Part shown: one piece after another, positions 9,801-21,903 of the stretch
Numbering within the stretch: the first letter of the stretch is position 1
Layout of the letters: the number at the start of each line of letters is the position of its first letter
Source of the DNA: Limanda limanda
Lineage: Eukaryota > Chordata > Actinopteri > Pleuronectiformes > Pleuronectidae
Direction: 5' to 3'
NCBI RefSeq assembly: GCF_963576545.1
Contig: NW_026870532.1
Location: 620,001 to 684,000 of the forward strand
Length of the DNA: 64,000 bases
The notes under the pieces: generated by a model
What the model was told of the DNA's origin: nothing
Database searches by the model: none
Seen by the model: only the letters and a program-made list of their open reading frames with translations
Translations under genes and position numbers: made by a program

Positions 9801-11528
9801 CTTCCGAAAGTCGGAGAAGCTCAAGGATGGTACCGATCGATGCGCGCTACCCCATTTAGTGGGGGTAGAGCCTACTTGCAAGTCTCTCCGACCTTCACAA
9901 AAAAAGTTATTCAATAATATCTCTTTCTCCTATGTGCTTTCATCCCTAACCCTAACCCTAACCCTTCCGAAAGTCGGAGAAGCTCAAGGATGGTACCGAT
10001 CGATGCGCGCTACCCCATTTAGTGGGGGTAGAGCCTACTTGCAAGTCTCTCCGACCTTCACAAAAAAAGTTATTCAAGAATATCTCTTTCTCCTATGTGC
10101 TTTCATCCCTAACCCTAACCCTAACCCTTCCGAAAGTCGGAGAAGCTCAAGGATGGTACCGATCGATGCGCGCTACCCCATTTAGTGGGGGTAGAGCCTA
10201 CTTGCAAGTCTTTCCGACCTTCACAAAAAAAGTTATTCAAGAATATCTCTTTCTCCTATGTGCTTTCATCCCTAACCCTAACCCTAACCCTTCCGAAAGT
10301 CGGAGAAGCTCAAGGATAGTACCGATCGATGCGCGCAACCCCATTTAGTGGGGGTAGAGCCTACTTGCAAGTCTCTCCGACCTTCACAAAAAAAGTTATT
10401 CAAGAATATCTCCTCAGATTTGGGGGAATTTCGTCGGTCGACCTCTTCCGAAGGTCGTACAAGCTCGGGGATGGTACCAATCGATCTGCAGGACCCAAAT
10501 TAGTCCAGATGCAACCACTTTCCAAGTCTCTCCGACCTTCACAAAAAAAGTTATTCAAGAATATCTCTTTCTCCTATGTGCTTTCATCCCTAACCCTAAC
10601 CCTAACCCTTCCGAAAGTCGGAGAAGCTCAAGGATGGTACCGATCGATGCGCACTACCCCATTTAGTGGGGGTAGAGCCTACTTGCAAGTCTCTCCGACC
10701 TTCACAAAAAAAGTTATTCAAGAATATCTCTTTCTCCTATGTGCTTTCATCCCTAACCCTAACCCTAACCCTTCCGAAAGTCGGAGAAGCTCAAGGATGG
10801 TACCGATCGATGCGCGCAACCCCATTTAGTGGGGGTAAAGCCTACTTGCAAGTCTCTCCGACCTTCACAAAAAAAGTTATTCAAGAATATCTCCTCAGAT
10901 TTGGGGGAATTTCGTCGGTCGACCTCTTCCGAAGGTCGTACAAGCTCGGGGATGGTACCAATCGATCCGCAGGACCCAAATTAGTCCAGATGCAACCACT
11001 TTCCAAGTCTCTCCGACCTTCACAAAAAAAGTTATTCAAGAATATCTCTTTCTCCTATGTGCTTTCATCCCTAACCCTAACCCTAACCCTTCCGAAAGTC
11101 GGAGAAGCTCAAGGATGGTACCGATCGATGCGCGCTACCCCATTTAGTGGGGGTAGAGCCTACTTGCAAGTCTCTCCGACCTTCACAAAAAACGTTATTC
11201 AAGAATATCTCTTTCTCCTATGTGCTTTCATCCCTAACCCTAACCCTAACCCTTCCGAAAGTCGGAGAAGCTCAAGGATGGTACCGATCGATGCGCGCTA
11301 CCCCATTTAGTGGGGGTAGAGCCTACTTGCAAGTCTCTCCGACCTTCACAAAAAAAGTTATTCAAGAATATCTCCTCAGATTTGGGGGAATTTCGTCGGT
11401 CGACCTCTTCCGAAGGTCGTACAAGCTCGGGGATGGTACCAATCGATCCGCAGGACCCAAATTAGTCCAGATGCAACCACTTTCCAAGTCTCTCCGACCT
11501 TCACAAAAAAAGTTATTCAAGAATATCT

Positions 11529-14500
11529 CTTTCTCCTATGTGCTTTCATCCCTAACCCTAACCCTAACCCTTCCGAAAGTCGGAGAAGCTCAAGGATGGT
11601 ACCGATCGATGCGCGCTACCCCATTTAGTGGGGGTAGAGCCTACTTGCAAGTCTCTCCGACCTTCACAAAAAAAGTTATTCAAGAATATCTCTTTCTCCT
11701 ATGTGCTTTCATCCCTAACCCTAACCCTAACCCTTCCGAAAGTCGGAGAAGCTCAAGGATGGTACCGATCGATGCGCGCTACCCCATTTAGTGGGGGTAG
11801 AGCCTACTTGCAAGTCTCTCCGACCTTCACAAAAAAAGTTATTCAAGAATATCTCTTTCTCCTATGTGCTTTCATCCCTAACCCTAACCCTAACCCTTCC
11901 GAAAGTCGGAGAAGCTCAAGGATGGTACCGATCGATGCGCGCTACCCCATTTAGTGGGGGTAGAGCCTACTTGCAAGTCTCTCCGACCTTCACAAAAAAA
12001 GTTATTCAAGAATATCTCCTCAGATTTGGGGGAATTTCGTCGGTCGACCTCTTCCGAAGGTCGTACAAGCTCGGGGATGGTACCAATCGATCCGCAGGAC
12101 CCAAATTAGTCCAGATGCAACCACTTTCCAAGTCTCTCCGACCTTCACAAAAAAAGTTATTCAAGAATATCTCTTTCTCCTATGTGCTTTCATCCCTAAC
12201 CCTAACCCTAACCCTTCCGAAAGTCGGAGAAGCTCAAGGATGGTACCGATCGATGCGCGCTACCCCATTTAGTGGGGGTAGAGCCTACTTGCAAGTCTCT
12301 CCGACCTTCACAAAAAACGTTATTCAAGAATATCTCTTTCTCCTATGTGCTTTCATCCCTAACCCTAACCCTAACCCTTCCGAAAGTCGGAGAAGCTCAA
12401 GGATGGTACCGATCGATGCGCGCTACCCCATTTAGTGGGGGTAGAGCCTACTTGCAAGTCTCTCCGACCTTCACAAAAAAAGTTATTCAAGAATATCTCC
12501 TCAGATTTGGGGGAATTTCGTCGGTCGACCTCTTCCGAAGGTCGTACAAGCTCGGGGATGGTACCAATCGATCCGCAGGACCCAAATTAGTCCAGATGCA
12601 ACCACTTTCCAAGTCTCTCCGACCTTCACAAAAAAAGTTATTCAAGAATATCTCTTTCTCCTATGTGCTTTCATCCCTAACCCTAACCCTAACCCTTCCG
12701 AAAGTCGGAGAAGCTCAAGGATGGTACCGATCGATGCGCGCTACCCCATTTAGTGGGGGTAGAGCCTACTTGCAAGTCTCTCCGACCTTCACAAAAAAAG
12801 TTATTCAAGAATATCTCTTTCTCCTATGTGCTTTCATCCCTAACCCTAACCCTAACCCTTCCGAAAGTCGGAGAAGCTCAAGGATGGTACCGATCGATGC
12901 GCGCAACCCCATTTAGTGGGGGTAGAGCCTACTTGCAAGTCTCTCCGACCTTCACAAAAAAAGTTATTCAAGAATATCTCCTCAGATTTGGGGGAATTTC
13001 GTCGGTCGACCTCTTCCGAAGGTCGTACAAGCTCGGGGATGGTACCAATCGATCCGCAGGACCCAAATTAGTCCAGATGCAACCACTTTCCAAGTCTCTC
13101 CGACCTTCACAAAAAAAGTTATTCAAGAATATCTCTTTCTCCTATGTGCTTTCATCCCTAACCCTAACCCTAACCCTTCCGAAAGTCGGAGAAGCTCAAG
13201 GATGGTACCGATCGATGCGCGCTACCCCATTTAGTGGGGGTAGAGCCTACTTGCAAGTCTCTCCGACCTTCACAAAAAAAGTTATTCAAGAATATCTCCT
13301 CAGATTTGGGGGAATTTCGTCGGTCGACCTCTTCCGAAGGTCGTACAAGCTCGGGGATGGTACCAATCGATCCGCAGGACCCAAATTAGTCCAGATGCAA
13401 CCACTTTCCAAGTCTCTCCGACCTTCACAAAAAAAGTTATTCAAGAATATCTCTTTCTCCTATGTGCTTTCATCCCTAACCCTAACCCTAACCCTTCCGA
13501 AAGTCGGAGAAGCTCAAGGATGGTACCGATCGATGCGCGCTACCCCATTTAGTGGGGGTAGAGCCTACTTGCAAGTCTCTCCGACCTTCACAAAAAAAGT
13601 TATTCAAGAATATCTCTTTCTCCTATGTGCTTTCATCCCTAACCCTAACCCTAACCCTTCCGAAAGTCGGAGAAGCTCAAGGATGGTACCGATCGATGCG
13701 CGCTACCCCATTTAGTGGGGGTAGAGCCTACTTGCAAGTCTCTCCGACCTTCACAAAAAAAGTTATTCAAGAATATCTCTTTCTCCTATGTGCTTTCATC
13801 CCTAACCCTAACCCTAACCCTTCCGAAAGTCGGAGAAGCTCAAGGATGGTACCGATCGATGCGCGCTACCCCATTTAGTGGGGGTAGAGCCTACTTGCAA
13901 GTCTCTCCGACCTTCACAAAAAAAGTTATTCAAGAATATCTCCTCAGATTTGGGGGAATTTCGTCGGTCGACCTCTTCCGAAGGTCGTACAAGCTCGGGG
14001 ATGGTACCAATCGATCCGCAGGACCCAAATTAGTCCAGATGCAACCACTTTCCAAGTCTCTCCGACCTTCACAAAAAAAGTTATTCAAGAATATCTCTTT
14101 CTCCTATGTGCTTTCATCCCTAACCCTAACCCTAACCCTTCCGAAAGTCGGAGAAGCTCAAGGATGGTACCGATCGATGCGCGCTACCCCATTTAGTGGG
14201 GGTAGAGCCTACTTGCAAGTCTCTCCGACCTTCACAAAAAACGTTATTCAAGAATATCTCTTTCTCCTATGTGCTTTCATCCCTAACCCTAACCCTAACC
14301 CTTCCGAAAGTCGGAGAAGCTCAAGGATGGTACCGATCGATGCGCGCTACCCCATTTAGTGGGGGTAGAGCCTACTTGCAAGTCTCTCCGACCTTCACAA
14401 AAAAAGTTATTCAAGAATATCTCCTCAGATTTGGGGGAATTTCGTCGGTCGACCTCTTCCGAAGGTCGTACAAGCTCGGGGATGGTACCAATCGATCCGC

Positions 14501-14577
14501 AGGACCCAAATTAGTCCAGATGCAACCACTTTCCAAGTCTCTCCGACCTTCACAAAAAAAGTTATTCAAGAATATCT
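11529..14577 (+). repeat. 1,924 bp displaced duplicate in the 11.5-14.6 kb region
   Basis: The order A3-B-A2-B at 11529-12653 recurs at 13453-14577 with a shift of 1,924 bp. The AACGTT variant lies at the first A of the two-unit run in both. Between the two sit A2-B-A1-B. Fewer private markers support this repeat than the others. Confidence 0.7.
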
Positions 14578-15869
14578 CTTTCTCCTATGTGCTTTCATCC
14601 CTAACCCTAACCCTAACCCTTCCGAAAGTCGGAGAAGCTCAAGGATGGTACCGATCGATGCGCGCTACCCCATTTAGTGGGGGTAGAGCCTACTTGCAAG
14701 TCTCTCCGACCTTCACAAAAAAAGTTATTCAAGAATATCTCTTTCTCCTATGTGCTTTCATCCCTAACCCTAACCCTAACCCTTCCGAAAGTCGGAGAAG
14801 CTCAAGGATGGTACCGATCGATGCGCGCTACCCCATTTAGTGGGGGTAGAGCCTACTTGCAAGTCTCTCCGACCTTCACAAAAAAAGTTATTCAAGAATA
14901 TCTCTTTCTCCTATGTGCTTTCATCCCTAACCCTAACCCTAACCCTTCCGAAAGTCGGAGAAGCTCAAGGATGGTACCGATCGATGCGCGCTACCCCATT
15001 TAGTGGGGGTAGAGCCTACTTGCAAGTCTCTCCGACCTTCACAAAAAAAGTTATTCAAGAATATCTCTTTCTCCTATGTGCTTTCATCCCTAACCCTAAC
15101 CCTTCCGAAAGTCGGAGAAGCTCAAGGATGGTACCGATCGATGCGCGCTACCCCATTTAGTGGGGGTAGAGCCTACTTGCAAGTCTCTCCGACCTTCACA
15201 AAAAAAGTTATTCAAGAATATCTCTTTCTCCTATGTGCTTTCATCCCTAACCCTAACCCTAACCCTTCCGAAAGTCGGAGAAGCTCAAGGATGGTACCGA
15301 TCGATGCGCGCTACCCCATTTAGTGGGGGTAGAGCCTACTTGCAAGTCTCTCCGACCTTCACAAAAAAAGTTATTCAAGAATATCTCTTTCTCCTATGTG
15401 CTTTCATCCCTAACCCTAACCCTAACCCTTCCGAAAGTCGGAGAAGCTCAAAGATGGTACCGATCGATGCGCGCTACCCCATTTAGTGGGGGTAGAGCCT
15501 ACTTGCAAGTCTCTCCGACCTTCACAAAAAAAGTTATTCAAGAATATCTCTTTCTCCTATGTGCTTTCATCCCTAACCCTAACCCTTCCGAAAGTCGGAG
15601 AAGCTCAAGGATGGTACCGATCGATGCGCGCTACCCCATTTAGTGGGGGTAGAGCCTACTTGCAAGTCTCTCCGACCTTCACAAAAAAAGTTATTCAAGA
15701 ATATCTCTTTCTCCTATGTGCTTTCATCCCTAACCCTAACCCTAACCCTTCCGAAAGTCGGAGAAGCTCAAGGATGGTACCGATCGATGCGCGCTACCCC
15801 ATTTAGTGGGGGTAGAGCCTACTTGCAAGTCTCTCCGACCTTCACAAAAAAAGTTATTCAAGAATATCT

Positions 15870-18800
15870 CCTCAGATTTGGGGGAATTTCGTCGGTCGAC
15901 CTCTTCCGAAGGTCGTAAAAGCTCGGGGATGGTACCAATCGATCCGCAGGACCCAAATTAGTCCAGATGCAACCACTTTCCAAGTCTCTCCGACCTTCAC
16001 AAAAAAAGTTATTCAAGAATATCTCTTTCTCCTATGTGCTTTCATCCCTAACCCTTCCGAAAGTCGGAGAAGCTCAAGGATGGTACCGATCGATGCGCGC
16101 AACCCCATTTAGTGGGGGTAGAGCCTACTTGCAAGTCTCTCCGACCTTCACAAAAAAAGTTATTCAAGAATATCTCCTCAGATTTGGGGGAATTTCGTCG
16201 GTCGACCTCTTCCGAAGGTCGTACAAGCTCGAGGATGGTACCAATCGATCCGCAGGACCCAAATTAGTACAGATGCAACCACTTTCCAAGTCTCTCCGAC
16301 CTTCACAAAAAAAGTTATTCAAGAATATCTCTTTCTCCTATGTGCTTTCATCCCTAACCCTAACCCTAACCCTTCCGAAAGTCGGAGAAGCTCAAGGATG
16401 GTACCGATCGATGCGCGCAACCCCATTTAGTGGGGGTAGAGCCTACTTGCAAGTCTCTCCGACCTTCACAAAAAAAGTTATTCAAGAATATCTCCTCAGA
16501 TTTGGGGGAATTTCGTCGGTCGACCTCTTCCGAAGGTCGTACAAGCTCGGGGATGGTACCAATCGATCCGCAGGACCCAAATTAGTCCAGATGCAACCAC
16601 TTTCCAAGTCTCTCCGACCTTCACAAAAAAAGTTATTCAAGAATATCTCTTTCTCCTATGTGCTTTCATCCCTAACCCTAACCCTAACCCTTCCGAAAGT
16701 TGGAGAAGCTCAAGGATGGTACCGATCGATGCGTGCTACCCCATTTAGTGGGGGTAGAGCCTACTTGCAAGTCTCTCCGACCTTCACAAAAAAAGTTATT
16801 CAAGAATATCTCTTTCTCCTATGTGCTTTCATCCCTAACCCTAACCCTAACCCTTCCGAAAGTCGGAGAAGCTCAAGGATGGTACCGATCGATGTGCGCT
16901 ACCCCATTTAGTGGGGGTAGAGCCTACTTGCAAGTCTCTCCGACCTTCACAAAAAAAGTTATTCAAGAATATCTCCTCAGATTTGGGGGAATTTCGTCGG
17001 TCGACCTCTTCCGAAGGTCGTACAAGCTCGGGGATGGTACCAATCGATCCGCAGGACCCAAATTAGTCCAGATGCAACCACTTTCCAAGTCTCTCCGACC
17101 TTCACAAAAAAAGTTATTCAAGAATATCTCTTTCTCCTATGTGCTTTCATCCCTAACCCTTCCGAAAGTCGGAGAAGCTCAAGGATGGTACCGATCGATG
17201 CGCGCTACCCCATTTAGTGGGGGTAGAGCCTACTTGCAAGTCTCTCCGACCTTCACAAAAAAAGTTATTCAAGAATATCTCCTCAGATTTGGGGGAATTT
17301 CGTCGGTCGACCTCTTCCGAAGGTCGTACAAGCTCGGGGATGGTACCAATCGATCCGCAGGACCCAAATTAGTACAGATGCAACCACTTTCCAAGTCTCT
17401 CCGACCTTCACAAAAAAAGTTATTCAAGAATATCTCTTTCTCCTATGTGCTTTCATCCCTAACCCTAACCCTAACCCTTCCGAAAGTCGGAGAAGCTCAA
17501 GGATGGTACCGATCGATGCGCGCTACCCCATTTAGTGGGGGTACAGCCTACTTGCAAGTCTCTCCGACCTTCACAAAAAAAGTTATTCAAGAATATCTCT
17601 TTCTCCTATGTGCTTTCATCCCTAACCCTAACCCTAACCCTTTCGAAAGTCGGAGAAGCTCAAGGATGGTACCGATCGATGCGCGCAACCCCATTTAGTG
17701 GGGGTAGAGCCTACTTGCAAGTCTCTCCGACCTTCACAAAAAAAGTTATTCAAGAATATCTCCTCAGATTTGGGGGAATTTCGTCGGTCGACCTCTTCCG
17801 AAGGTCGTACAAGCTCGGGGATGGTACCAATCGATCCGCAGGACCCAAATTAGTCCAGATGCAACCACTTTCCAAGTCTCTCCGACCTTCACAAAAAAAG
17901 TTATTCAAGAATATCTCTTTCTCCTATGTGCTTTCATCCCTAACCCTAACCCTAACCCTTCCGAAAGTTGGAGAAGCTCAAGGATGGTACCGATCGATGC
18001 GCGCTACCCCATTTAGTGGGGGTAGAGCCTACTTGCAAGTCTCTCCGACCTTCACAAAAAAAGTTATTCAAGAATATCTCTTTCTCCTATGTGCTTTCAT
18101 CCCTAACCCTAACCCTAACCCTTCCGAAAGTCGGAGAAGCTCAAGGATGGTACCGATCGATGCGCGCTACCCCATTTAGTGGGGGTAGAGCCTACTTGCA
18201 AGTCTCTCCGACCTTCACAAAAAAAGTTATTCAAGAATATCTCCTCAGATTTGGGGGAATTTCGTCGGTCGACCTCTTCCGAAGGTCGTACAAGCTCGGG
18301 GATGGTACCAATCGATCCGCAGGACCCAAATTAGTCCAGATGCAACCACTTTCCAAGTCTCTCCGACCTTCACAAAAAAAGTTATTCAAGAATATCTCTT
18401 TCTCCTATGTGCTTTCATCCCTAACCCTAACCCTAACCCTTCCGAAAGTCGGAGAAGCTCAAGGATGGTACCGATCGATGCGCGCTACCCCATTTAGTGG
18501 GGGTAGAGCCTACTTGCAAGTCTCTCCGACCTTCACAAAAAAAGTTATTCAAGAATATCTCTTTCTCCTATGTGCTTTCATCCCTAACCCTAACCCTAAC
18601 CCTTCCGAAAGTCGGAGAAGCTCAAGGATGGTACCGATCGATGCGCGCAACCCCATTTAGTGGGGGTAGAGCCTACTTGCAAGTCTCTCCGACCTTCACA
18701 AAAAAAGTTATTCAAGAATATCTCCTCAGATTTGGGGGAATTTCGTCGGTCGACCTCTTCCGAAGGTCGTACAAGCTCGGGGATAGTACCAATCGATCCG

Positions 18801-21800
18801 CAGGACCCAAATTAGTCCAGATGCAACCACTTTCCAAGTCTCTCCGACCTTCACAAAAAAAGTTATTCAAGAATATCTCTTTCTCCTATGTGCTTTCATC
18901 CCTAACCCTAACCCTAACCCTTCCGAAAGTCAGAGAAGCTCAAGGATGGTACCGATCGATGCGCGCTACCCCATTTAGTGGGGGTAGAGCCTACTTGCAA
19001 GTCTCTCCGACCTTCACAAAAAAAGTTATTCAAGAATATCTCTTTCTCCTATGTGCTTTCATCCCTAACCCTAACCCTAACCCTTCCGAAAGTCGGAGAA
19101 GCTCAAGGATGGTACCGATCGATGCGCGCTACCCCATTTAGTGGGGGTAGAGCCTACTTGCAAGTCTCTCCGACCTTCACAAAAAAAGTTATTCAAGAAT
19201 ATCTCTTTCTCCTATGTGCTTTCATCCCTAACCCTAACCCTAACCCTTCCGAAAGTCGGAGAAGCTCAAGGATGGTACTGATCGATGCGCGTTACCCCAT
19301 TTAGTGGGGGTAGAGCCTACTTGCAAGTCTCTCCGACCTTCACAAAAAAAGTTATTCAAGAATATCTCTTTCTCCTATGTGCTTTCATCCCTAACCCTAA
19401 CCCTAACCCTTCCGAAAGTCGGAGAAGCTCAAGGATGGTACCGATCGATGTGCGCTACCCCATTTAGTGGGGGTAGAGCCTACTTGCAAGTCTCTCCGAC
19501 CTTCACAAAAAAAGTTATTCAAGAATATCTCCTCAGATTTGGGGGAATTTCGTCGGTCGACCTCTTCCGAAGGTCGTAAAAGCTCGGGGATGGTACCAAT
19601 CGATCCGCAGGACCCAAATTAGTCCAGATGCAACCACTTTCCAAGTCTCTCCGACCTTCACAAAAAAAGTTATTCAAGAATATCTCTTTCTCCTATGTGC
19701 TTTCATCCCTAACCCTTCCGAAAGTCGGAGAAGCTCAAGGATGGTACCGATCGATGCGCGCAACCCCATTTAGTGGGGGTAGAGCCTACTTGCAAGTCTC
19801 TCCGACCTTCACAAAAAAAGTTATTCAAGAATATCTCCTCAGATTTGGGGGAATTTCGTCGGTCGACCTCTTCCGAAGGTCGTACAAGCTCGAAGATGGT
19901 ACCAATCGATCCGCAGGACCCAAATTAGTACAGATGCAACCACTTTCCAAGTCTCTCCGACCTTCACAAAAAAAGTTATTCAAGAATATCTCTTTCTCCT
20001 ATGTGCTTTCATCCCTAACCCTAACCCTAACCCTTCCGAAAGTCGGAGAAGCTCAAGGATGGTACCGATCGATGCGCGCAACCCCATTTAGTGGGGGTAG
20101 AGCCTACTTGCAAGTCTCTCCGACCTTCACAAAAAAAGTTATTCAAGAATATCTCCTCAGATTTGGGGGAATTTCGTCGGTCGACCTCTTCCGAAGGTCG
20201 TACAAGCTCGGGGATGGTACCAATCGATCCGCAGGACCCAAATTAGTCCAGATGCAACCACTTTCCAAGTCTCTCCGACCTTCACAAAAAAAGTTATTCA
20301 AGAATATCTCTTTCTCCTATGTGCTTTCATCCCTAACCCTAACCCTAACCCTTCCGAAAGTTGGAGAAGCTCAAGGATGGTACCGATCGATGCGTGCTAC
20401 CCCATTTAGTGGGGGTAGAGCCTACTTGCAAGTCTCTCCGACCTTCACAAAAAAAGTTATTCAAGAATATCTCTTTCTCCTATGTGCTTTCATCCCTAAC
20501 CCTAACCCTAACCCTTCCGAAAGTCGGAGAAGCTCAAGGATGGTACCGATCGATGCGCGCTACCCCATTTAGTGGGGGTAGAGCCTACTTGCAAGTCTCT
20601 CCGACCTTCACAAAAAAAGTTATTCAAGAATATCTCCTCAGATTTGGGGGAATTTCGTCGGTCGACCTCTTCCGAAGGTCGTACAAGCTCGGGGATGGTA
20701 CCAATCGATCCGCAGGACCCAAATTAGTCCAGATGCAACCACTTTCCAAGTCTCTCCGACCTTCACAAAAAAAGTTATTCAAGAATATCTCTTTCTCCTA
20801 TGTGCTTTCATCCCTAACCCTTCCGAAAGTCGGAGAAGCTCAAGGATGGTACCGATCGATGCGCGCTACCCCATTTAGTGGGGGTAGAGCCTACTTGCAA
20901 GTCTCTCCGACCTTCACAAAAAAAGTTATTCAAGAATATCTCCTCAGATTTGGGGGAATTTCGTCGGTCGACCTCTTCCGAAGGTCGTACAAGCTCGGGG
21001 ATGGTACCAATCGATCCGCAGGACCCAAATTAGTACAGATGCAACCACTTTCCAAGTCTCTCCGACCTTCACAAAAAAAGTTATTCAAGAATATCTCTTT
21101 CTCCTATGTGCTTTCATCCCTAACCCTAACCCTAACCCTTCCGAAAGTCGGAGAAGCTCAAGGATGGTACCGATCGATGCGCGCTACCCCATTTAGTGGG
21201 GGTAGAGCCTACTTGCAAGTCTCTCCGACCTTCACAAAAAAAGTTATTCAAGAATATCTCTTTCTCCTATGTGCTTTCATCCCTAACCCTAACCCTAACC
21301 CTTCCGAAAGTCGGAGAAGCTCAAGGATGGTACCGATCGATGCGCGCAACCCCATTTAGTGGGGGTAGAGCCTACTTGCAAGTCTCTCCGACCTTCACAA
21401 AAAAAGTTATTCAAGAATATCTCCTCAGATTTGGGGGAATTTCGTCGGTCGACCTCTTCCGAAGGTCGTACAAGCTCGGGGATGGTACCAATCGATCCGC
21501 AGGACCCAAATTAGTCCAGATGCAACCACTTTCCAAGTCTCTCCGACCTTCACAAAAAAAGTTATTCAAGAATATCTCTTTCTCCTATGTGCTTTCATCC
21601 CTAACCCTAACCCTAACCCTTCCGAAAGTCGGAGAAGCTCAAGGATGGTACCGATCGATGCGCGCTACCCCATTTAGTGGGGGTAGAGCCTACTTGCAAG
21701 TCTCTCCGACCTTCACAAAAAAAGTTATTCAAGAATATCTCTTTCTCCTATGTGCTTTCATCCCTAACCCTAACCCTAACCCTTCCGAAAGTCGGAGAAG

Positions 21801-21903
21801 CTCAGGGATGGTACCGATCGATGCGCGCTACCCCATTTAGTGGGGGTAGAGCCTACTTGCAAGTCTCTCCGACCTTCACAAAAAAAGTTATTCAAGAATA
21901 TCT
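15870..21903 (+). repeat. 3,661 bp higher-order repeat, one full and one partial copy
   Basis: Copy 1 is 15870-19530. Copy 2 starts at 19531 and matches until about 21903, where the order diverges. Shared private markers are a B unit with GTCGTAAAAGC (15916 and 19577), AGTACAG in place of AGTCCAG (two per copy), GTTGGAG with GATGCGTGC (16700 and 20361), and two one-hexamer A units. Small differences such as CTCGAGGATGG versus CTCGAAGATGG show the copies have since drifted. Confidence 0.92.
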
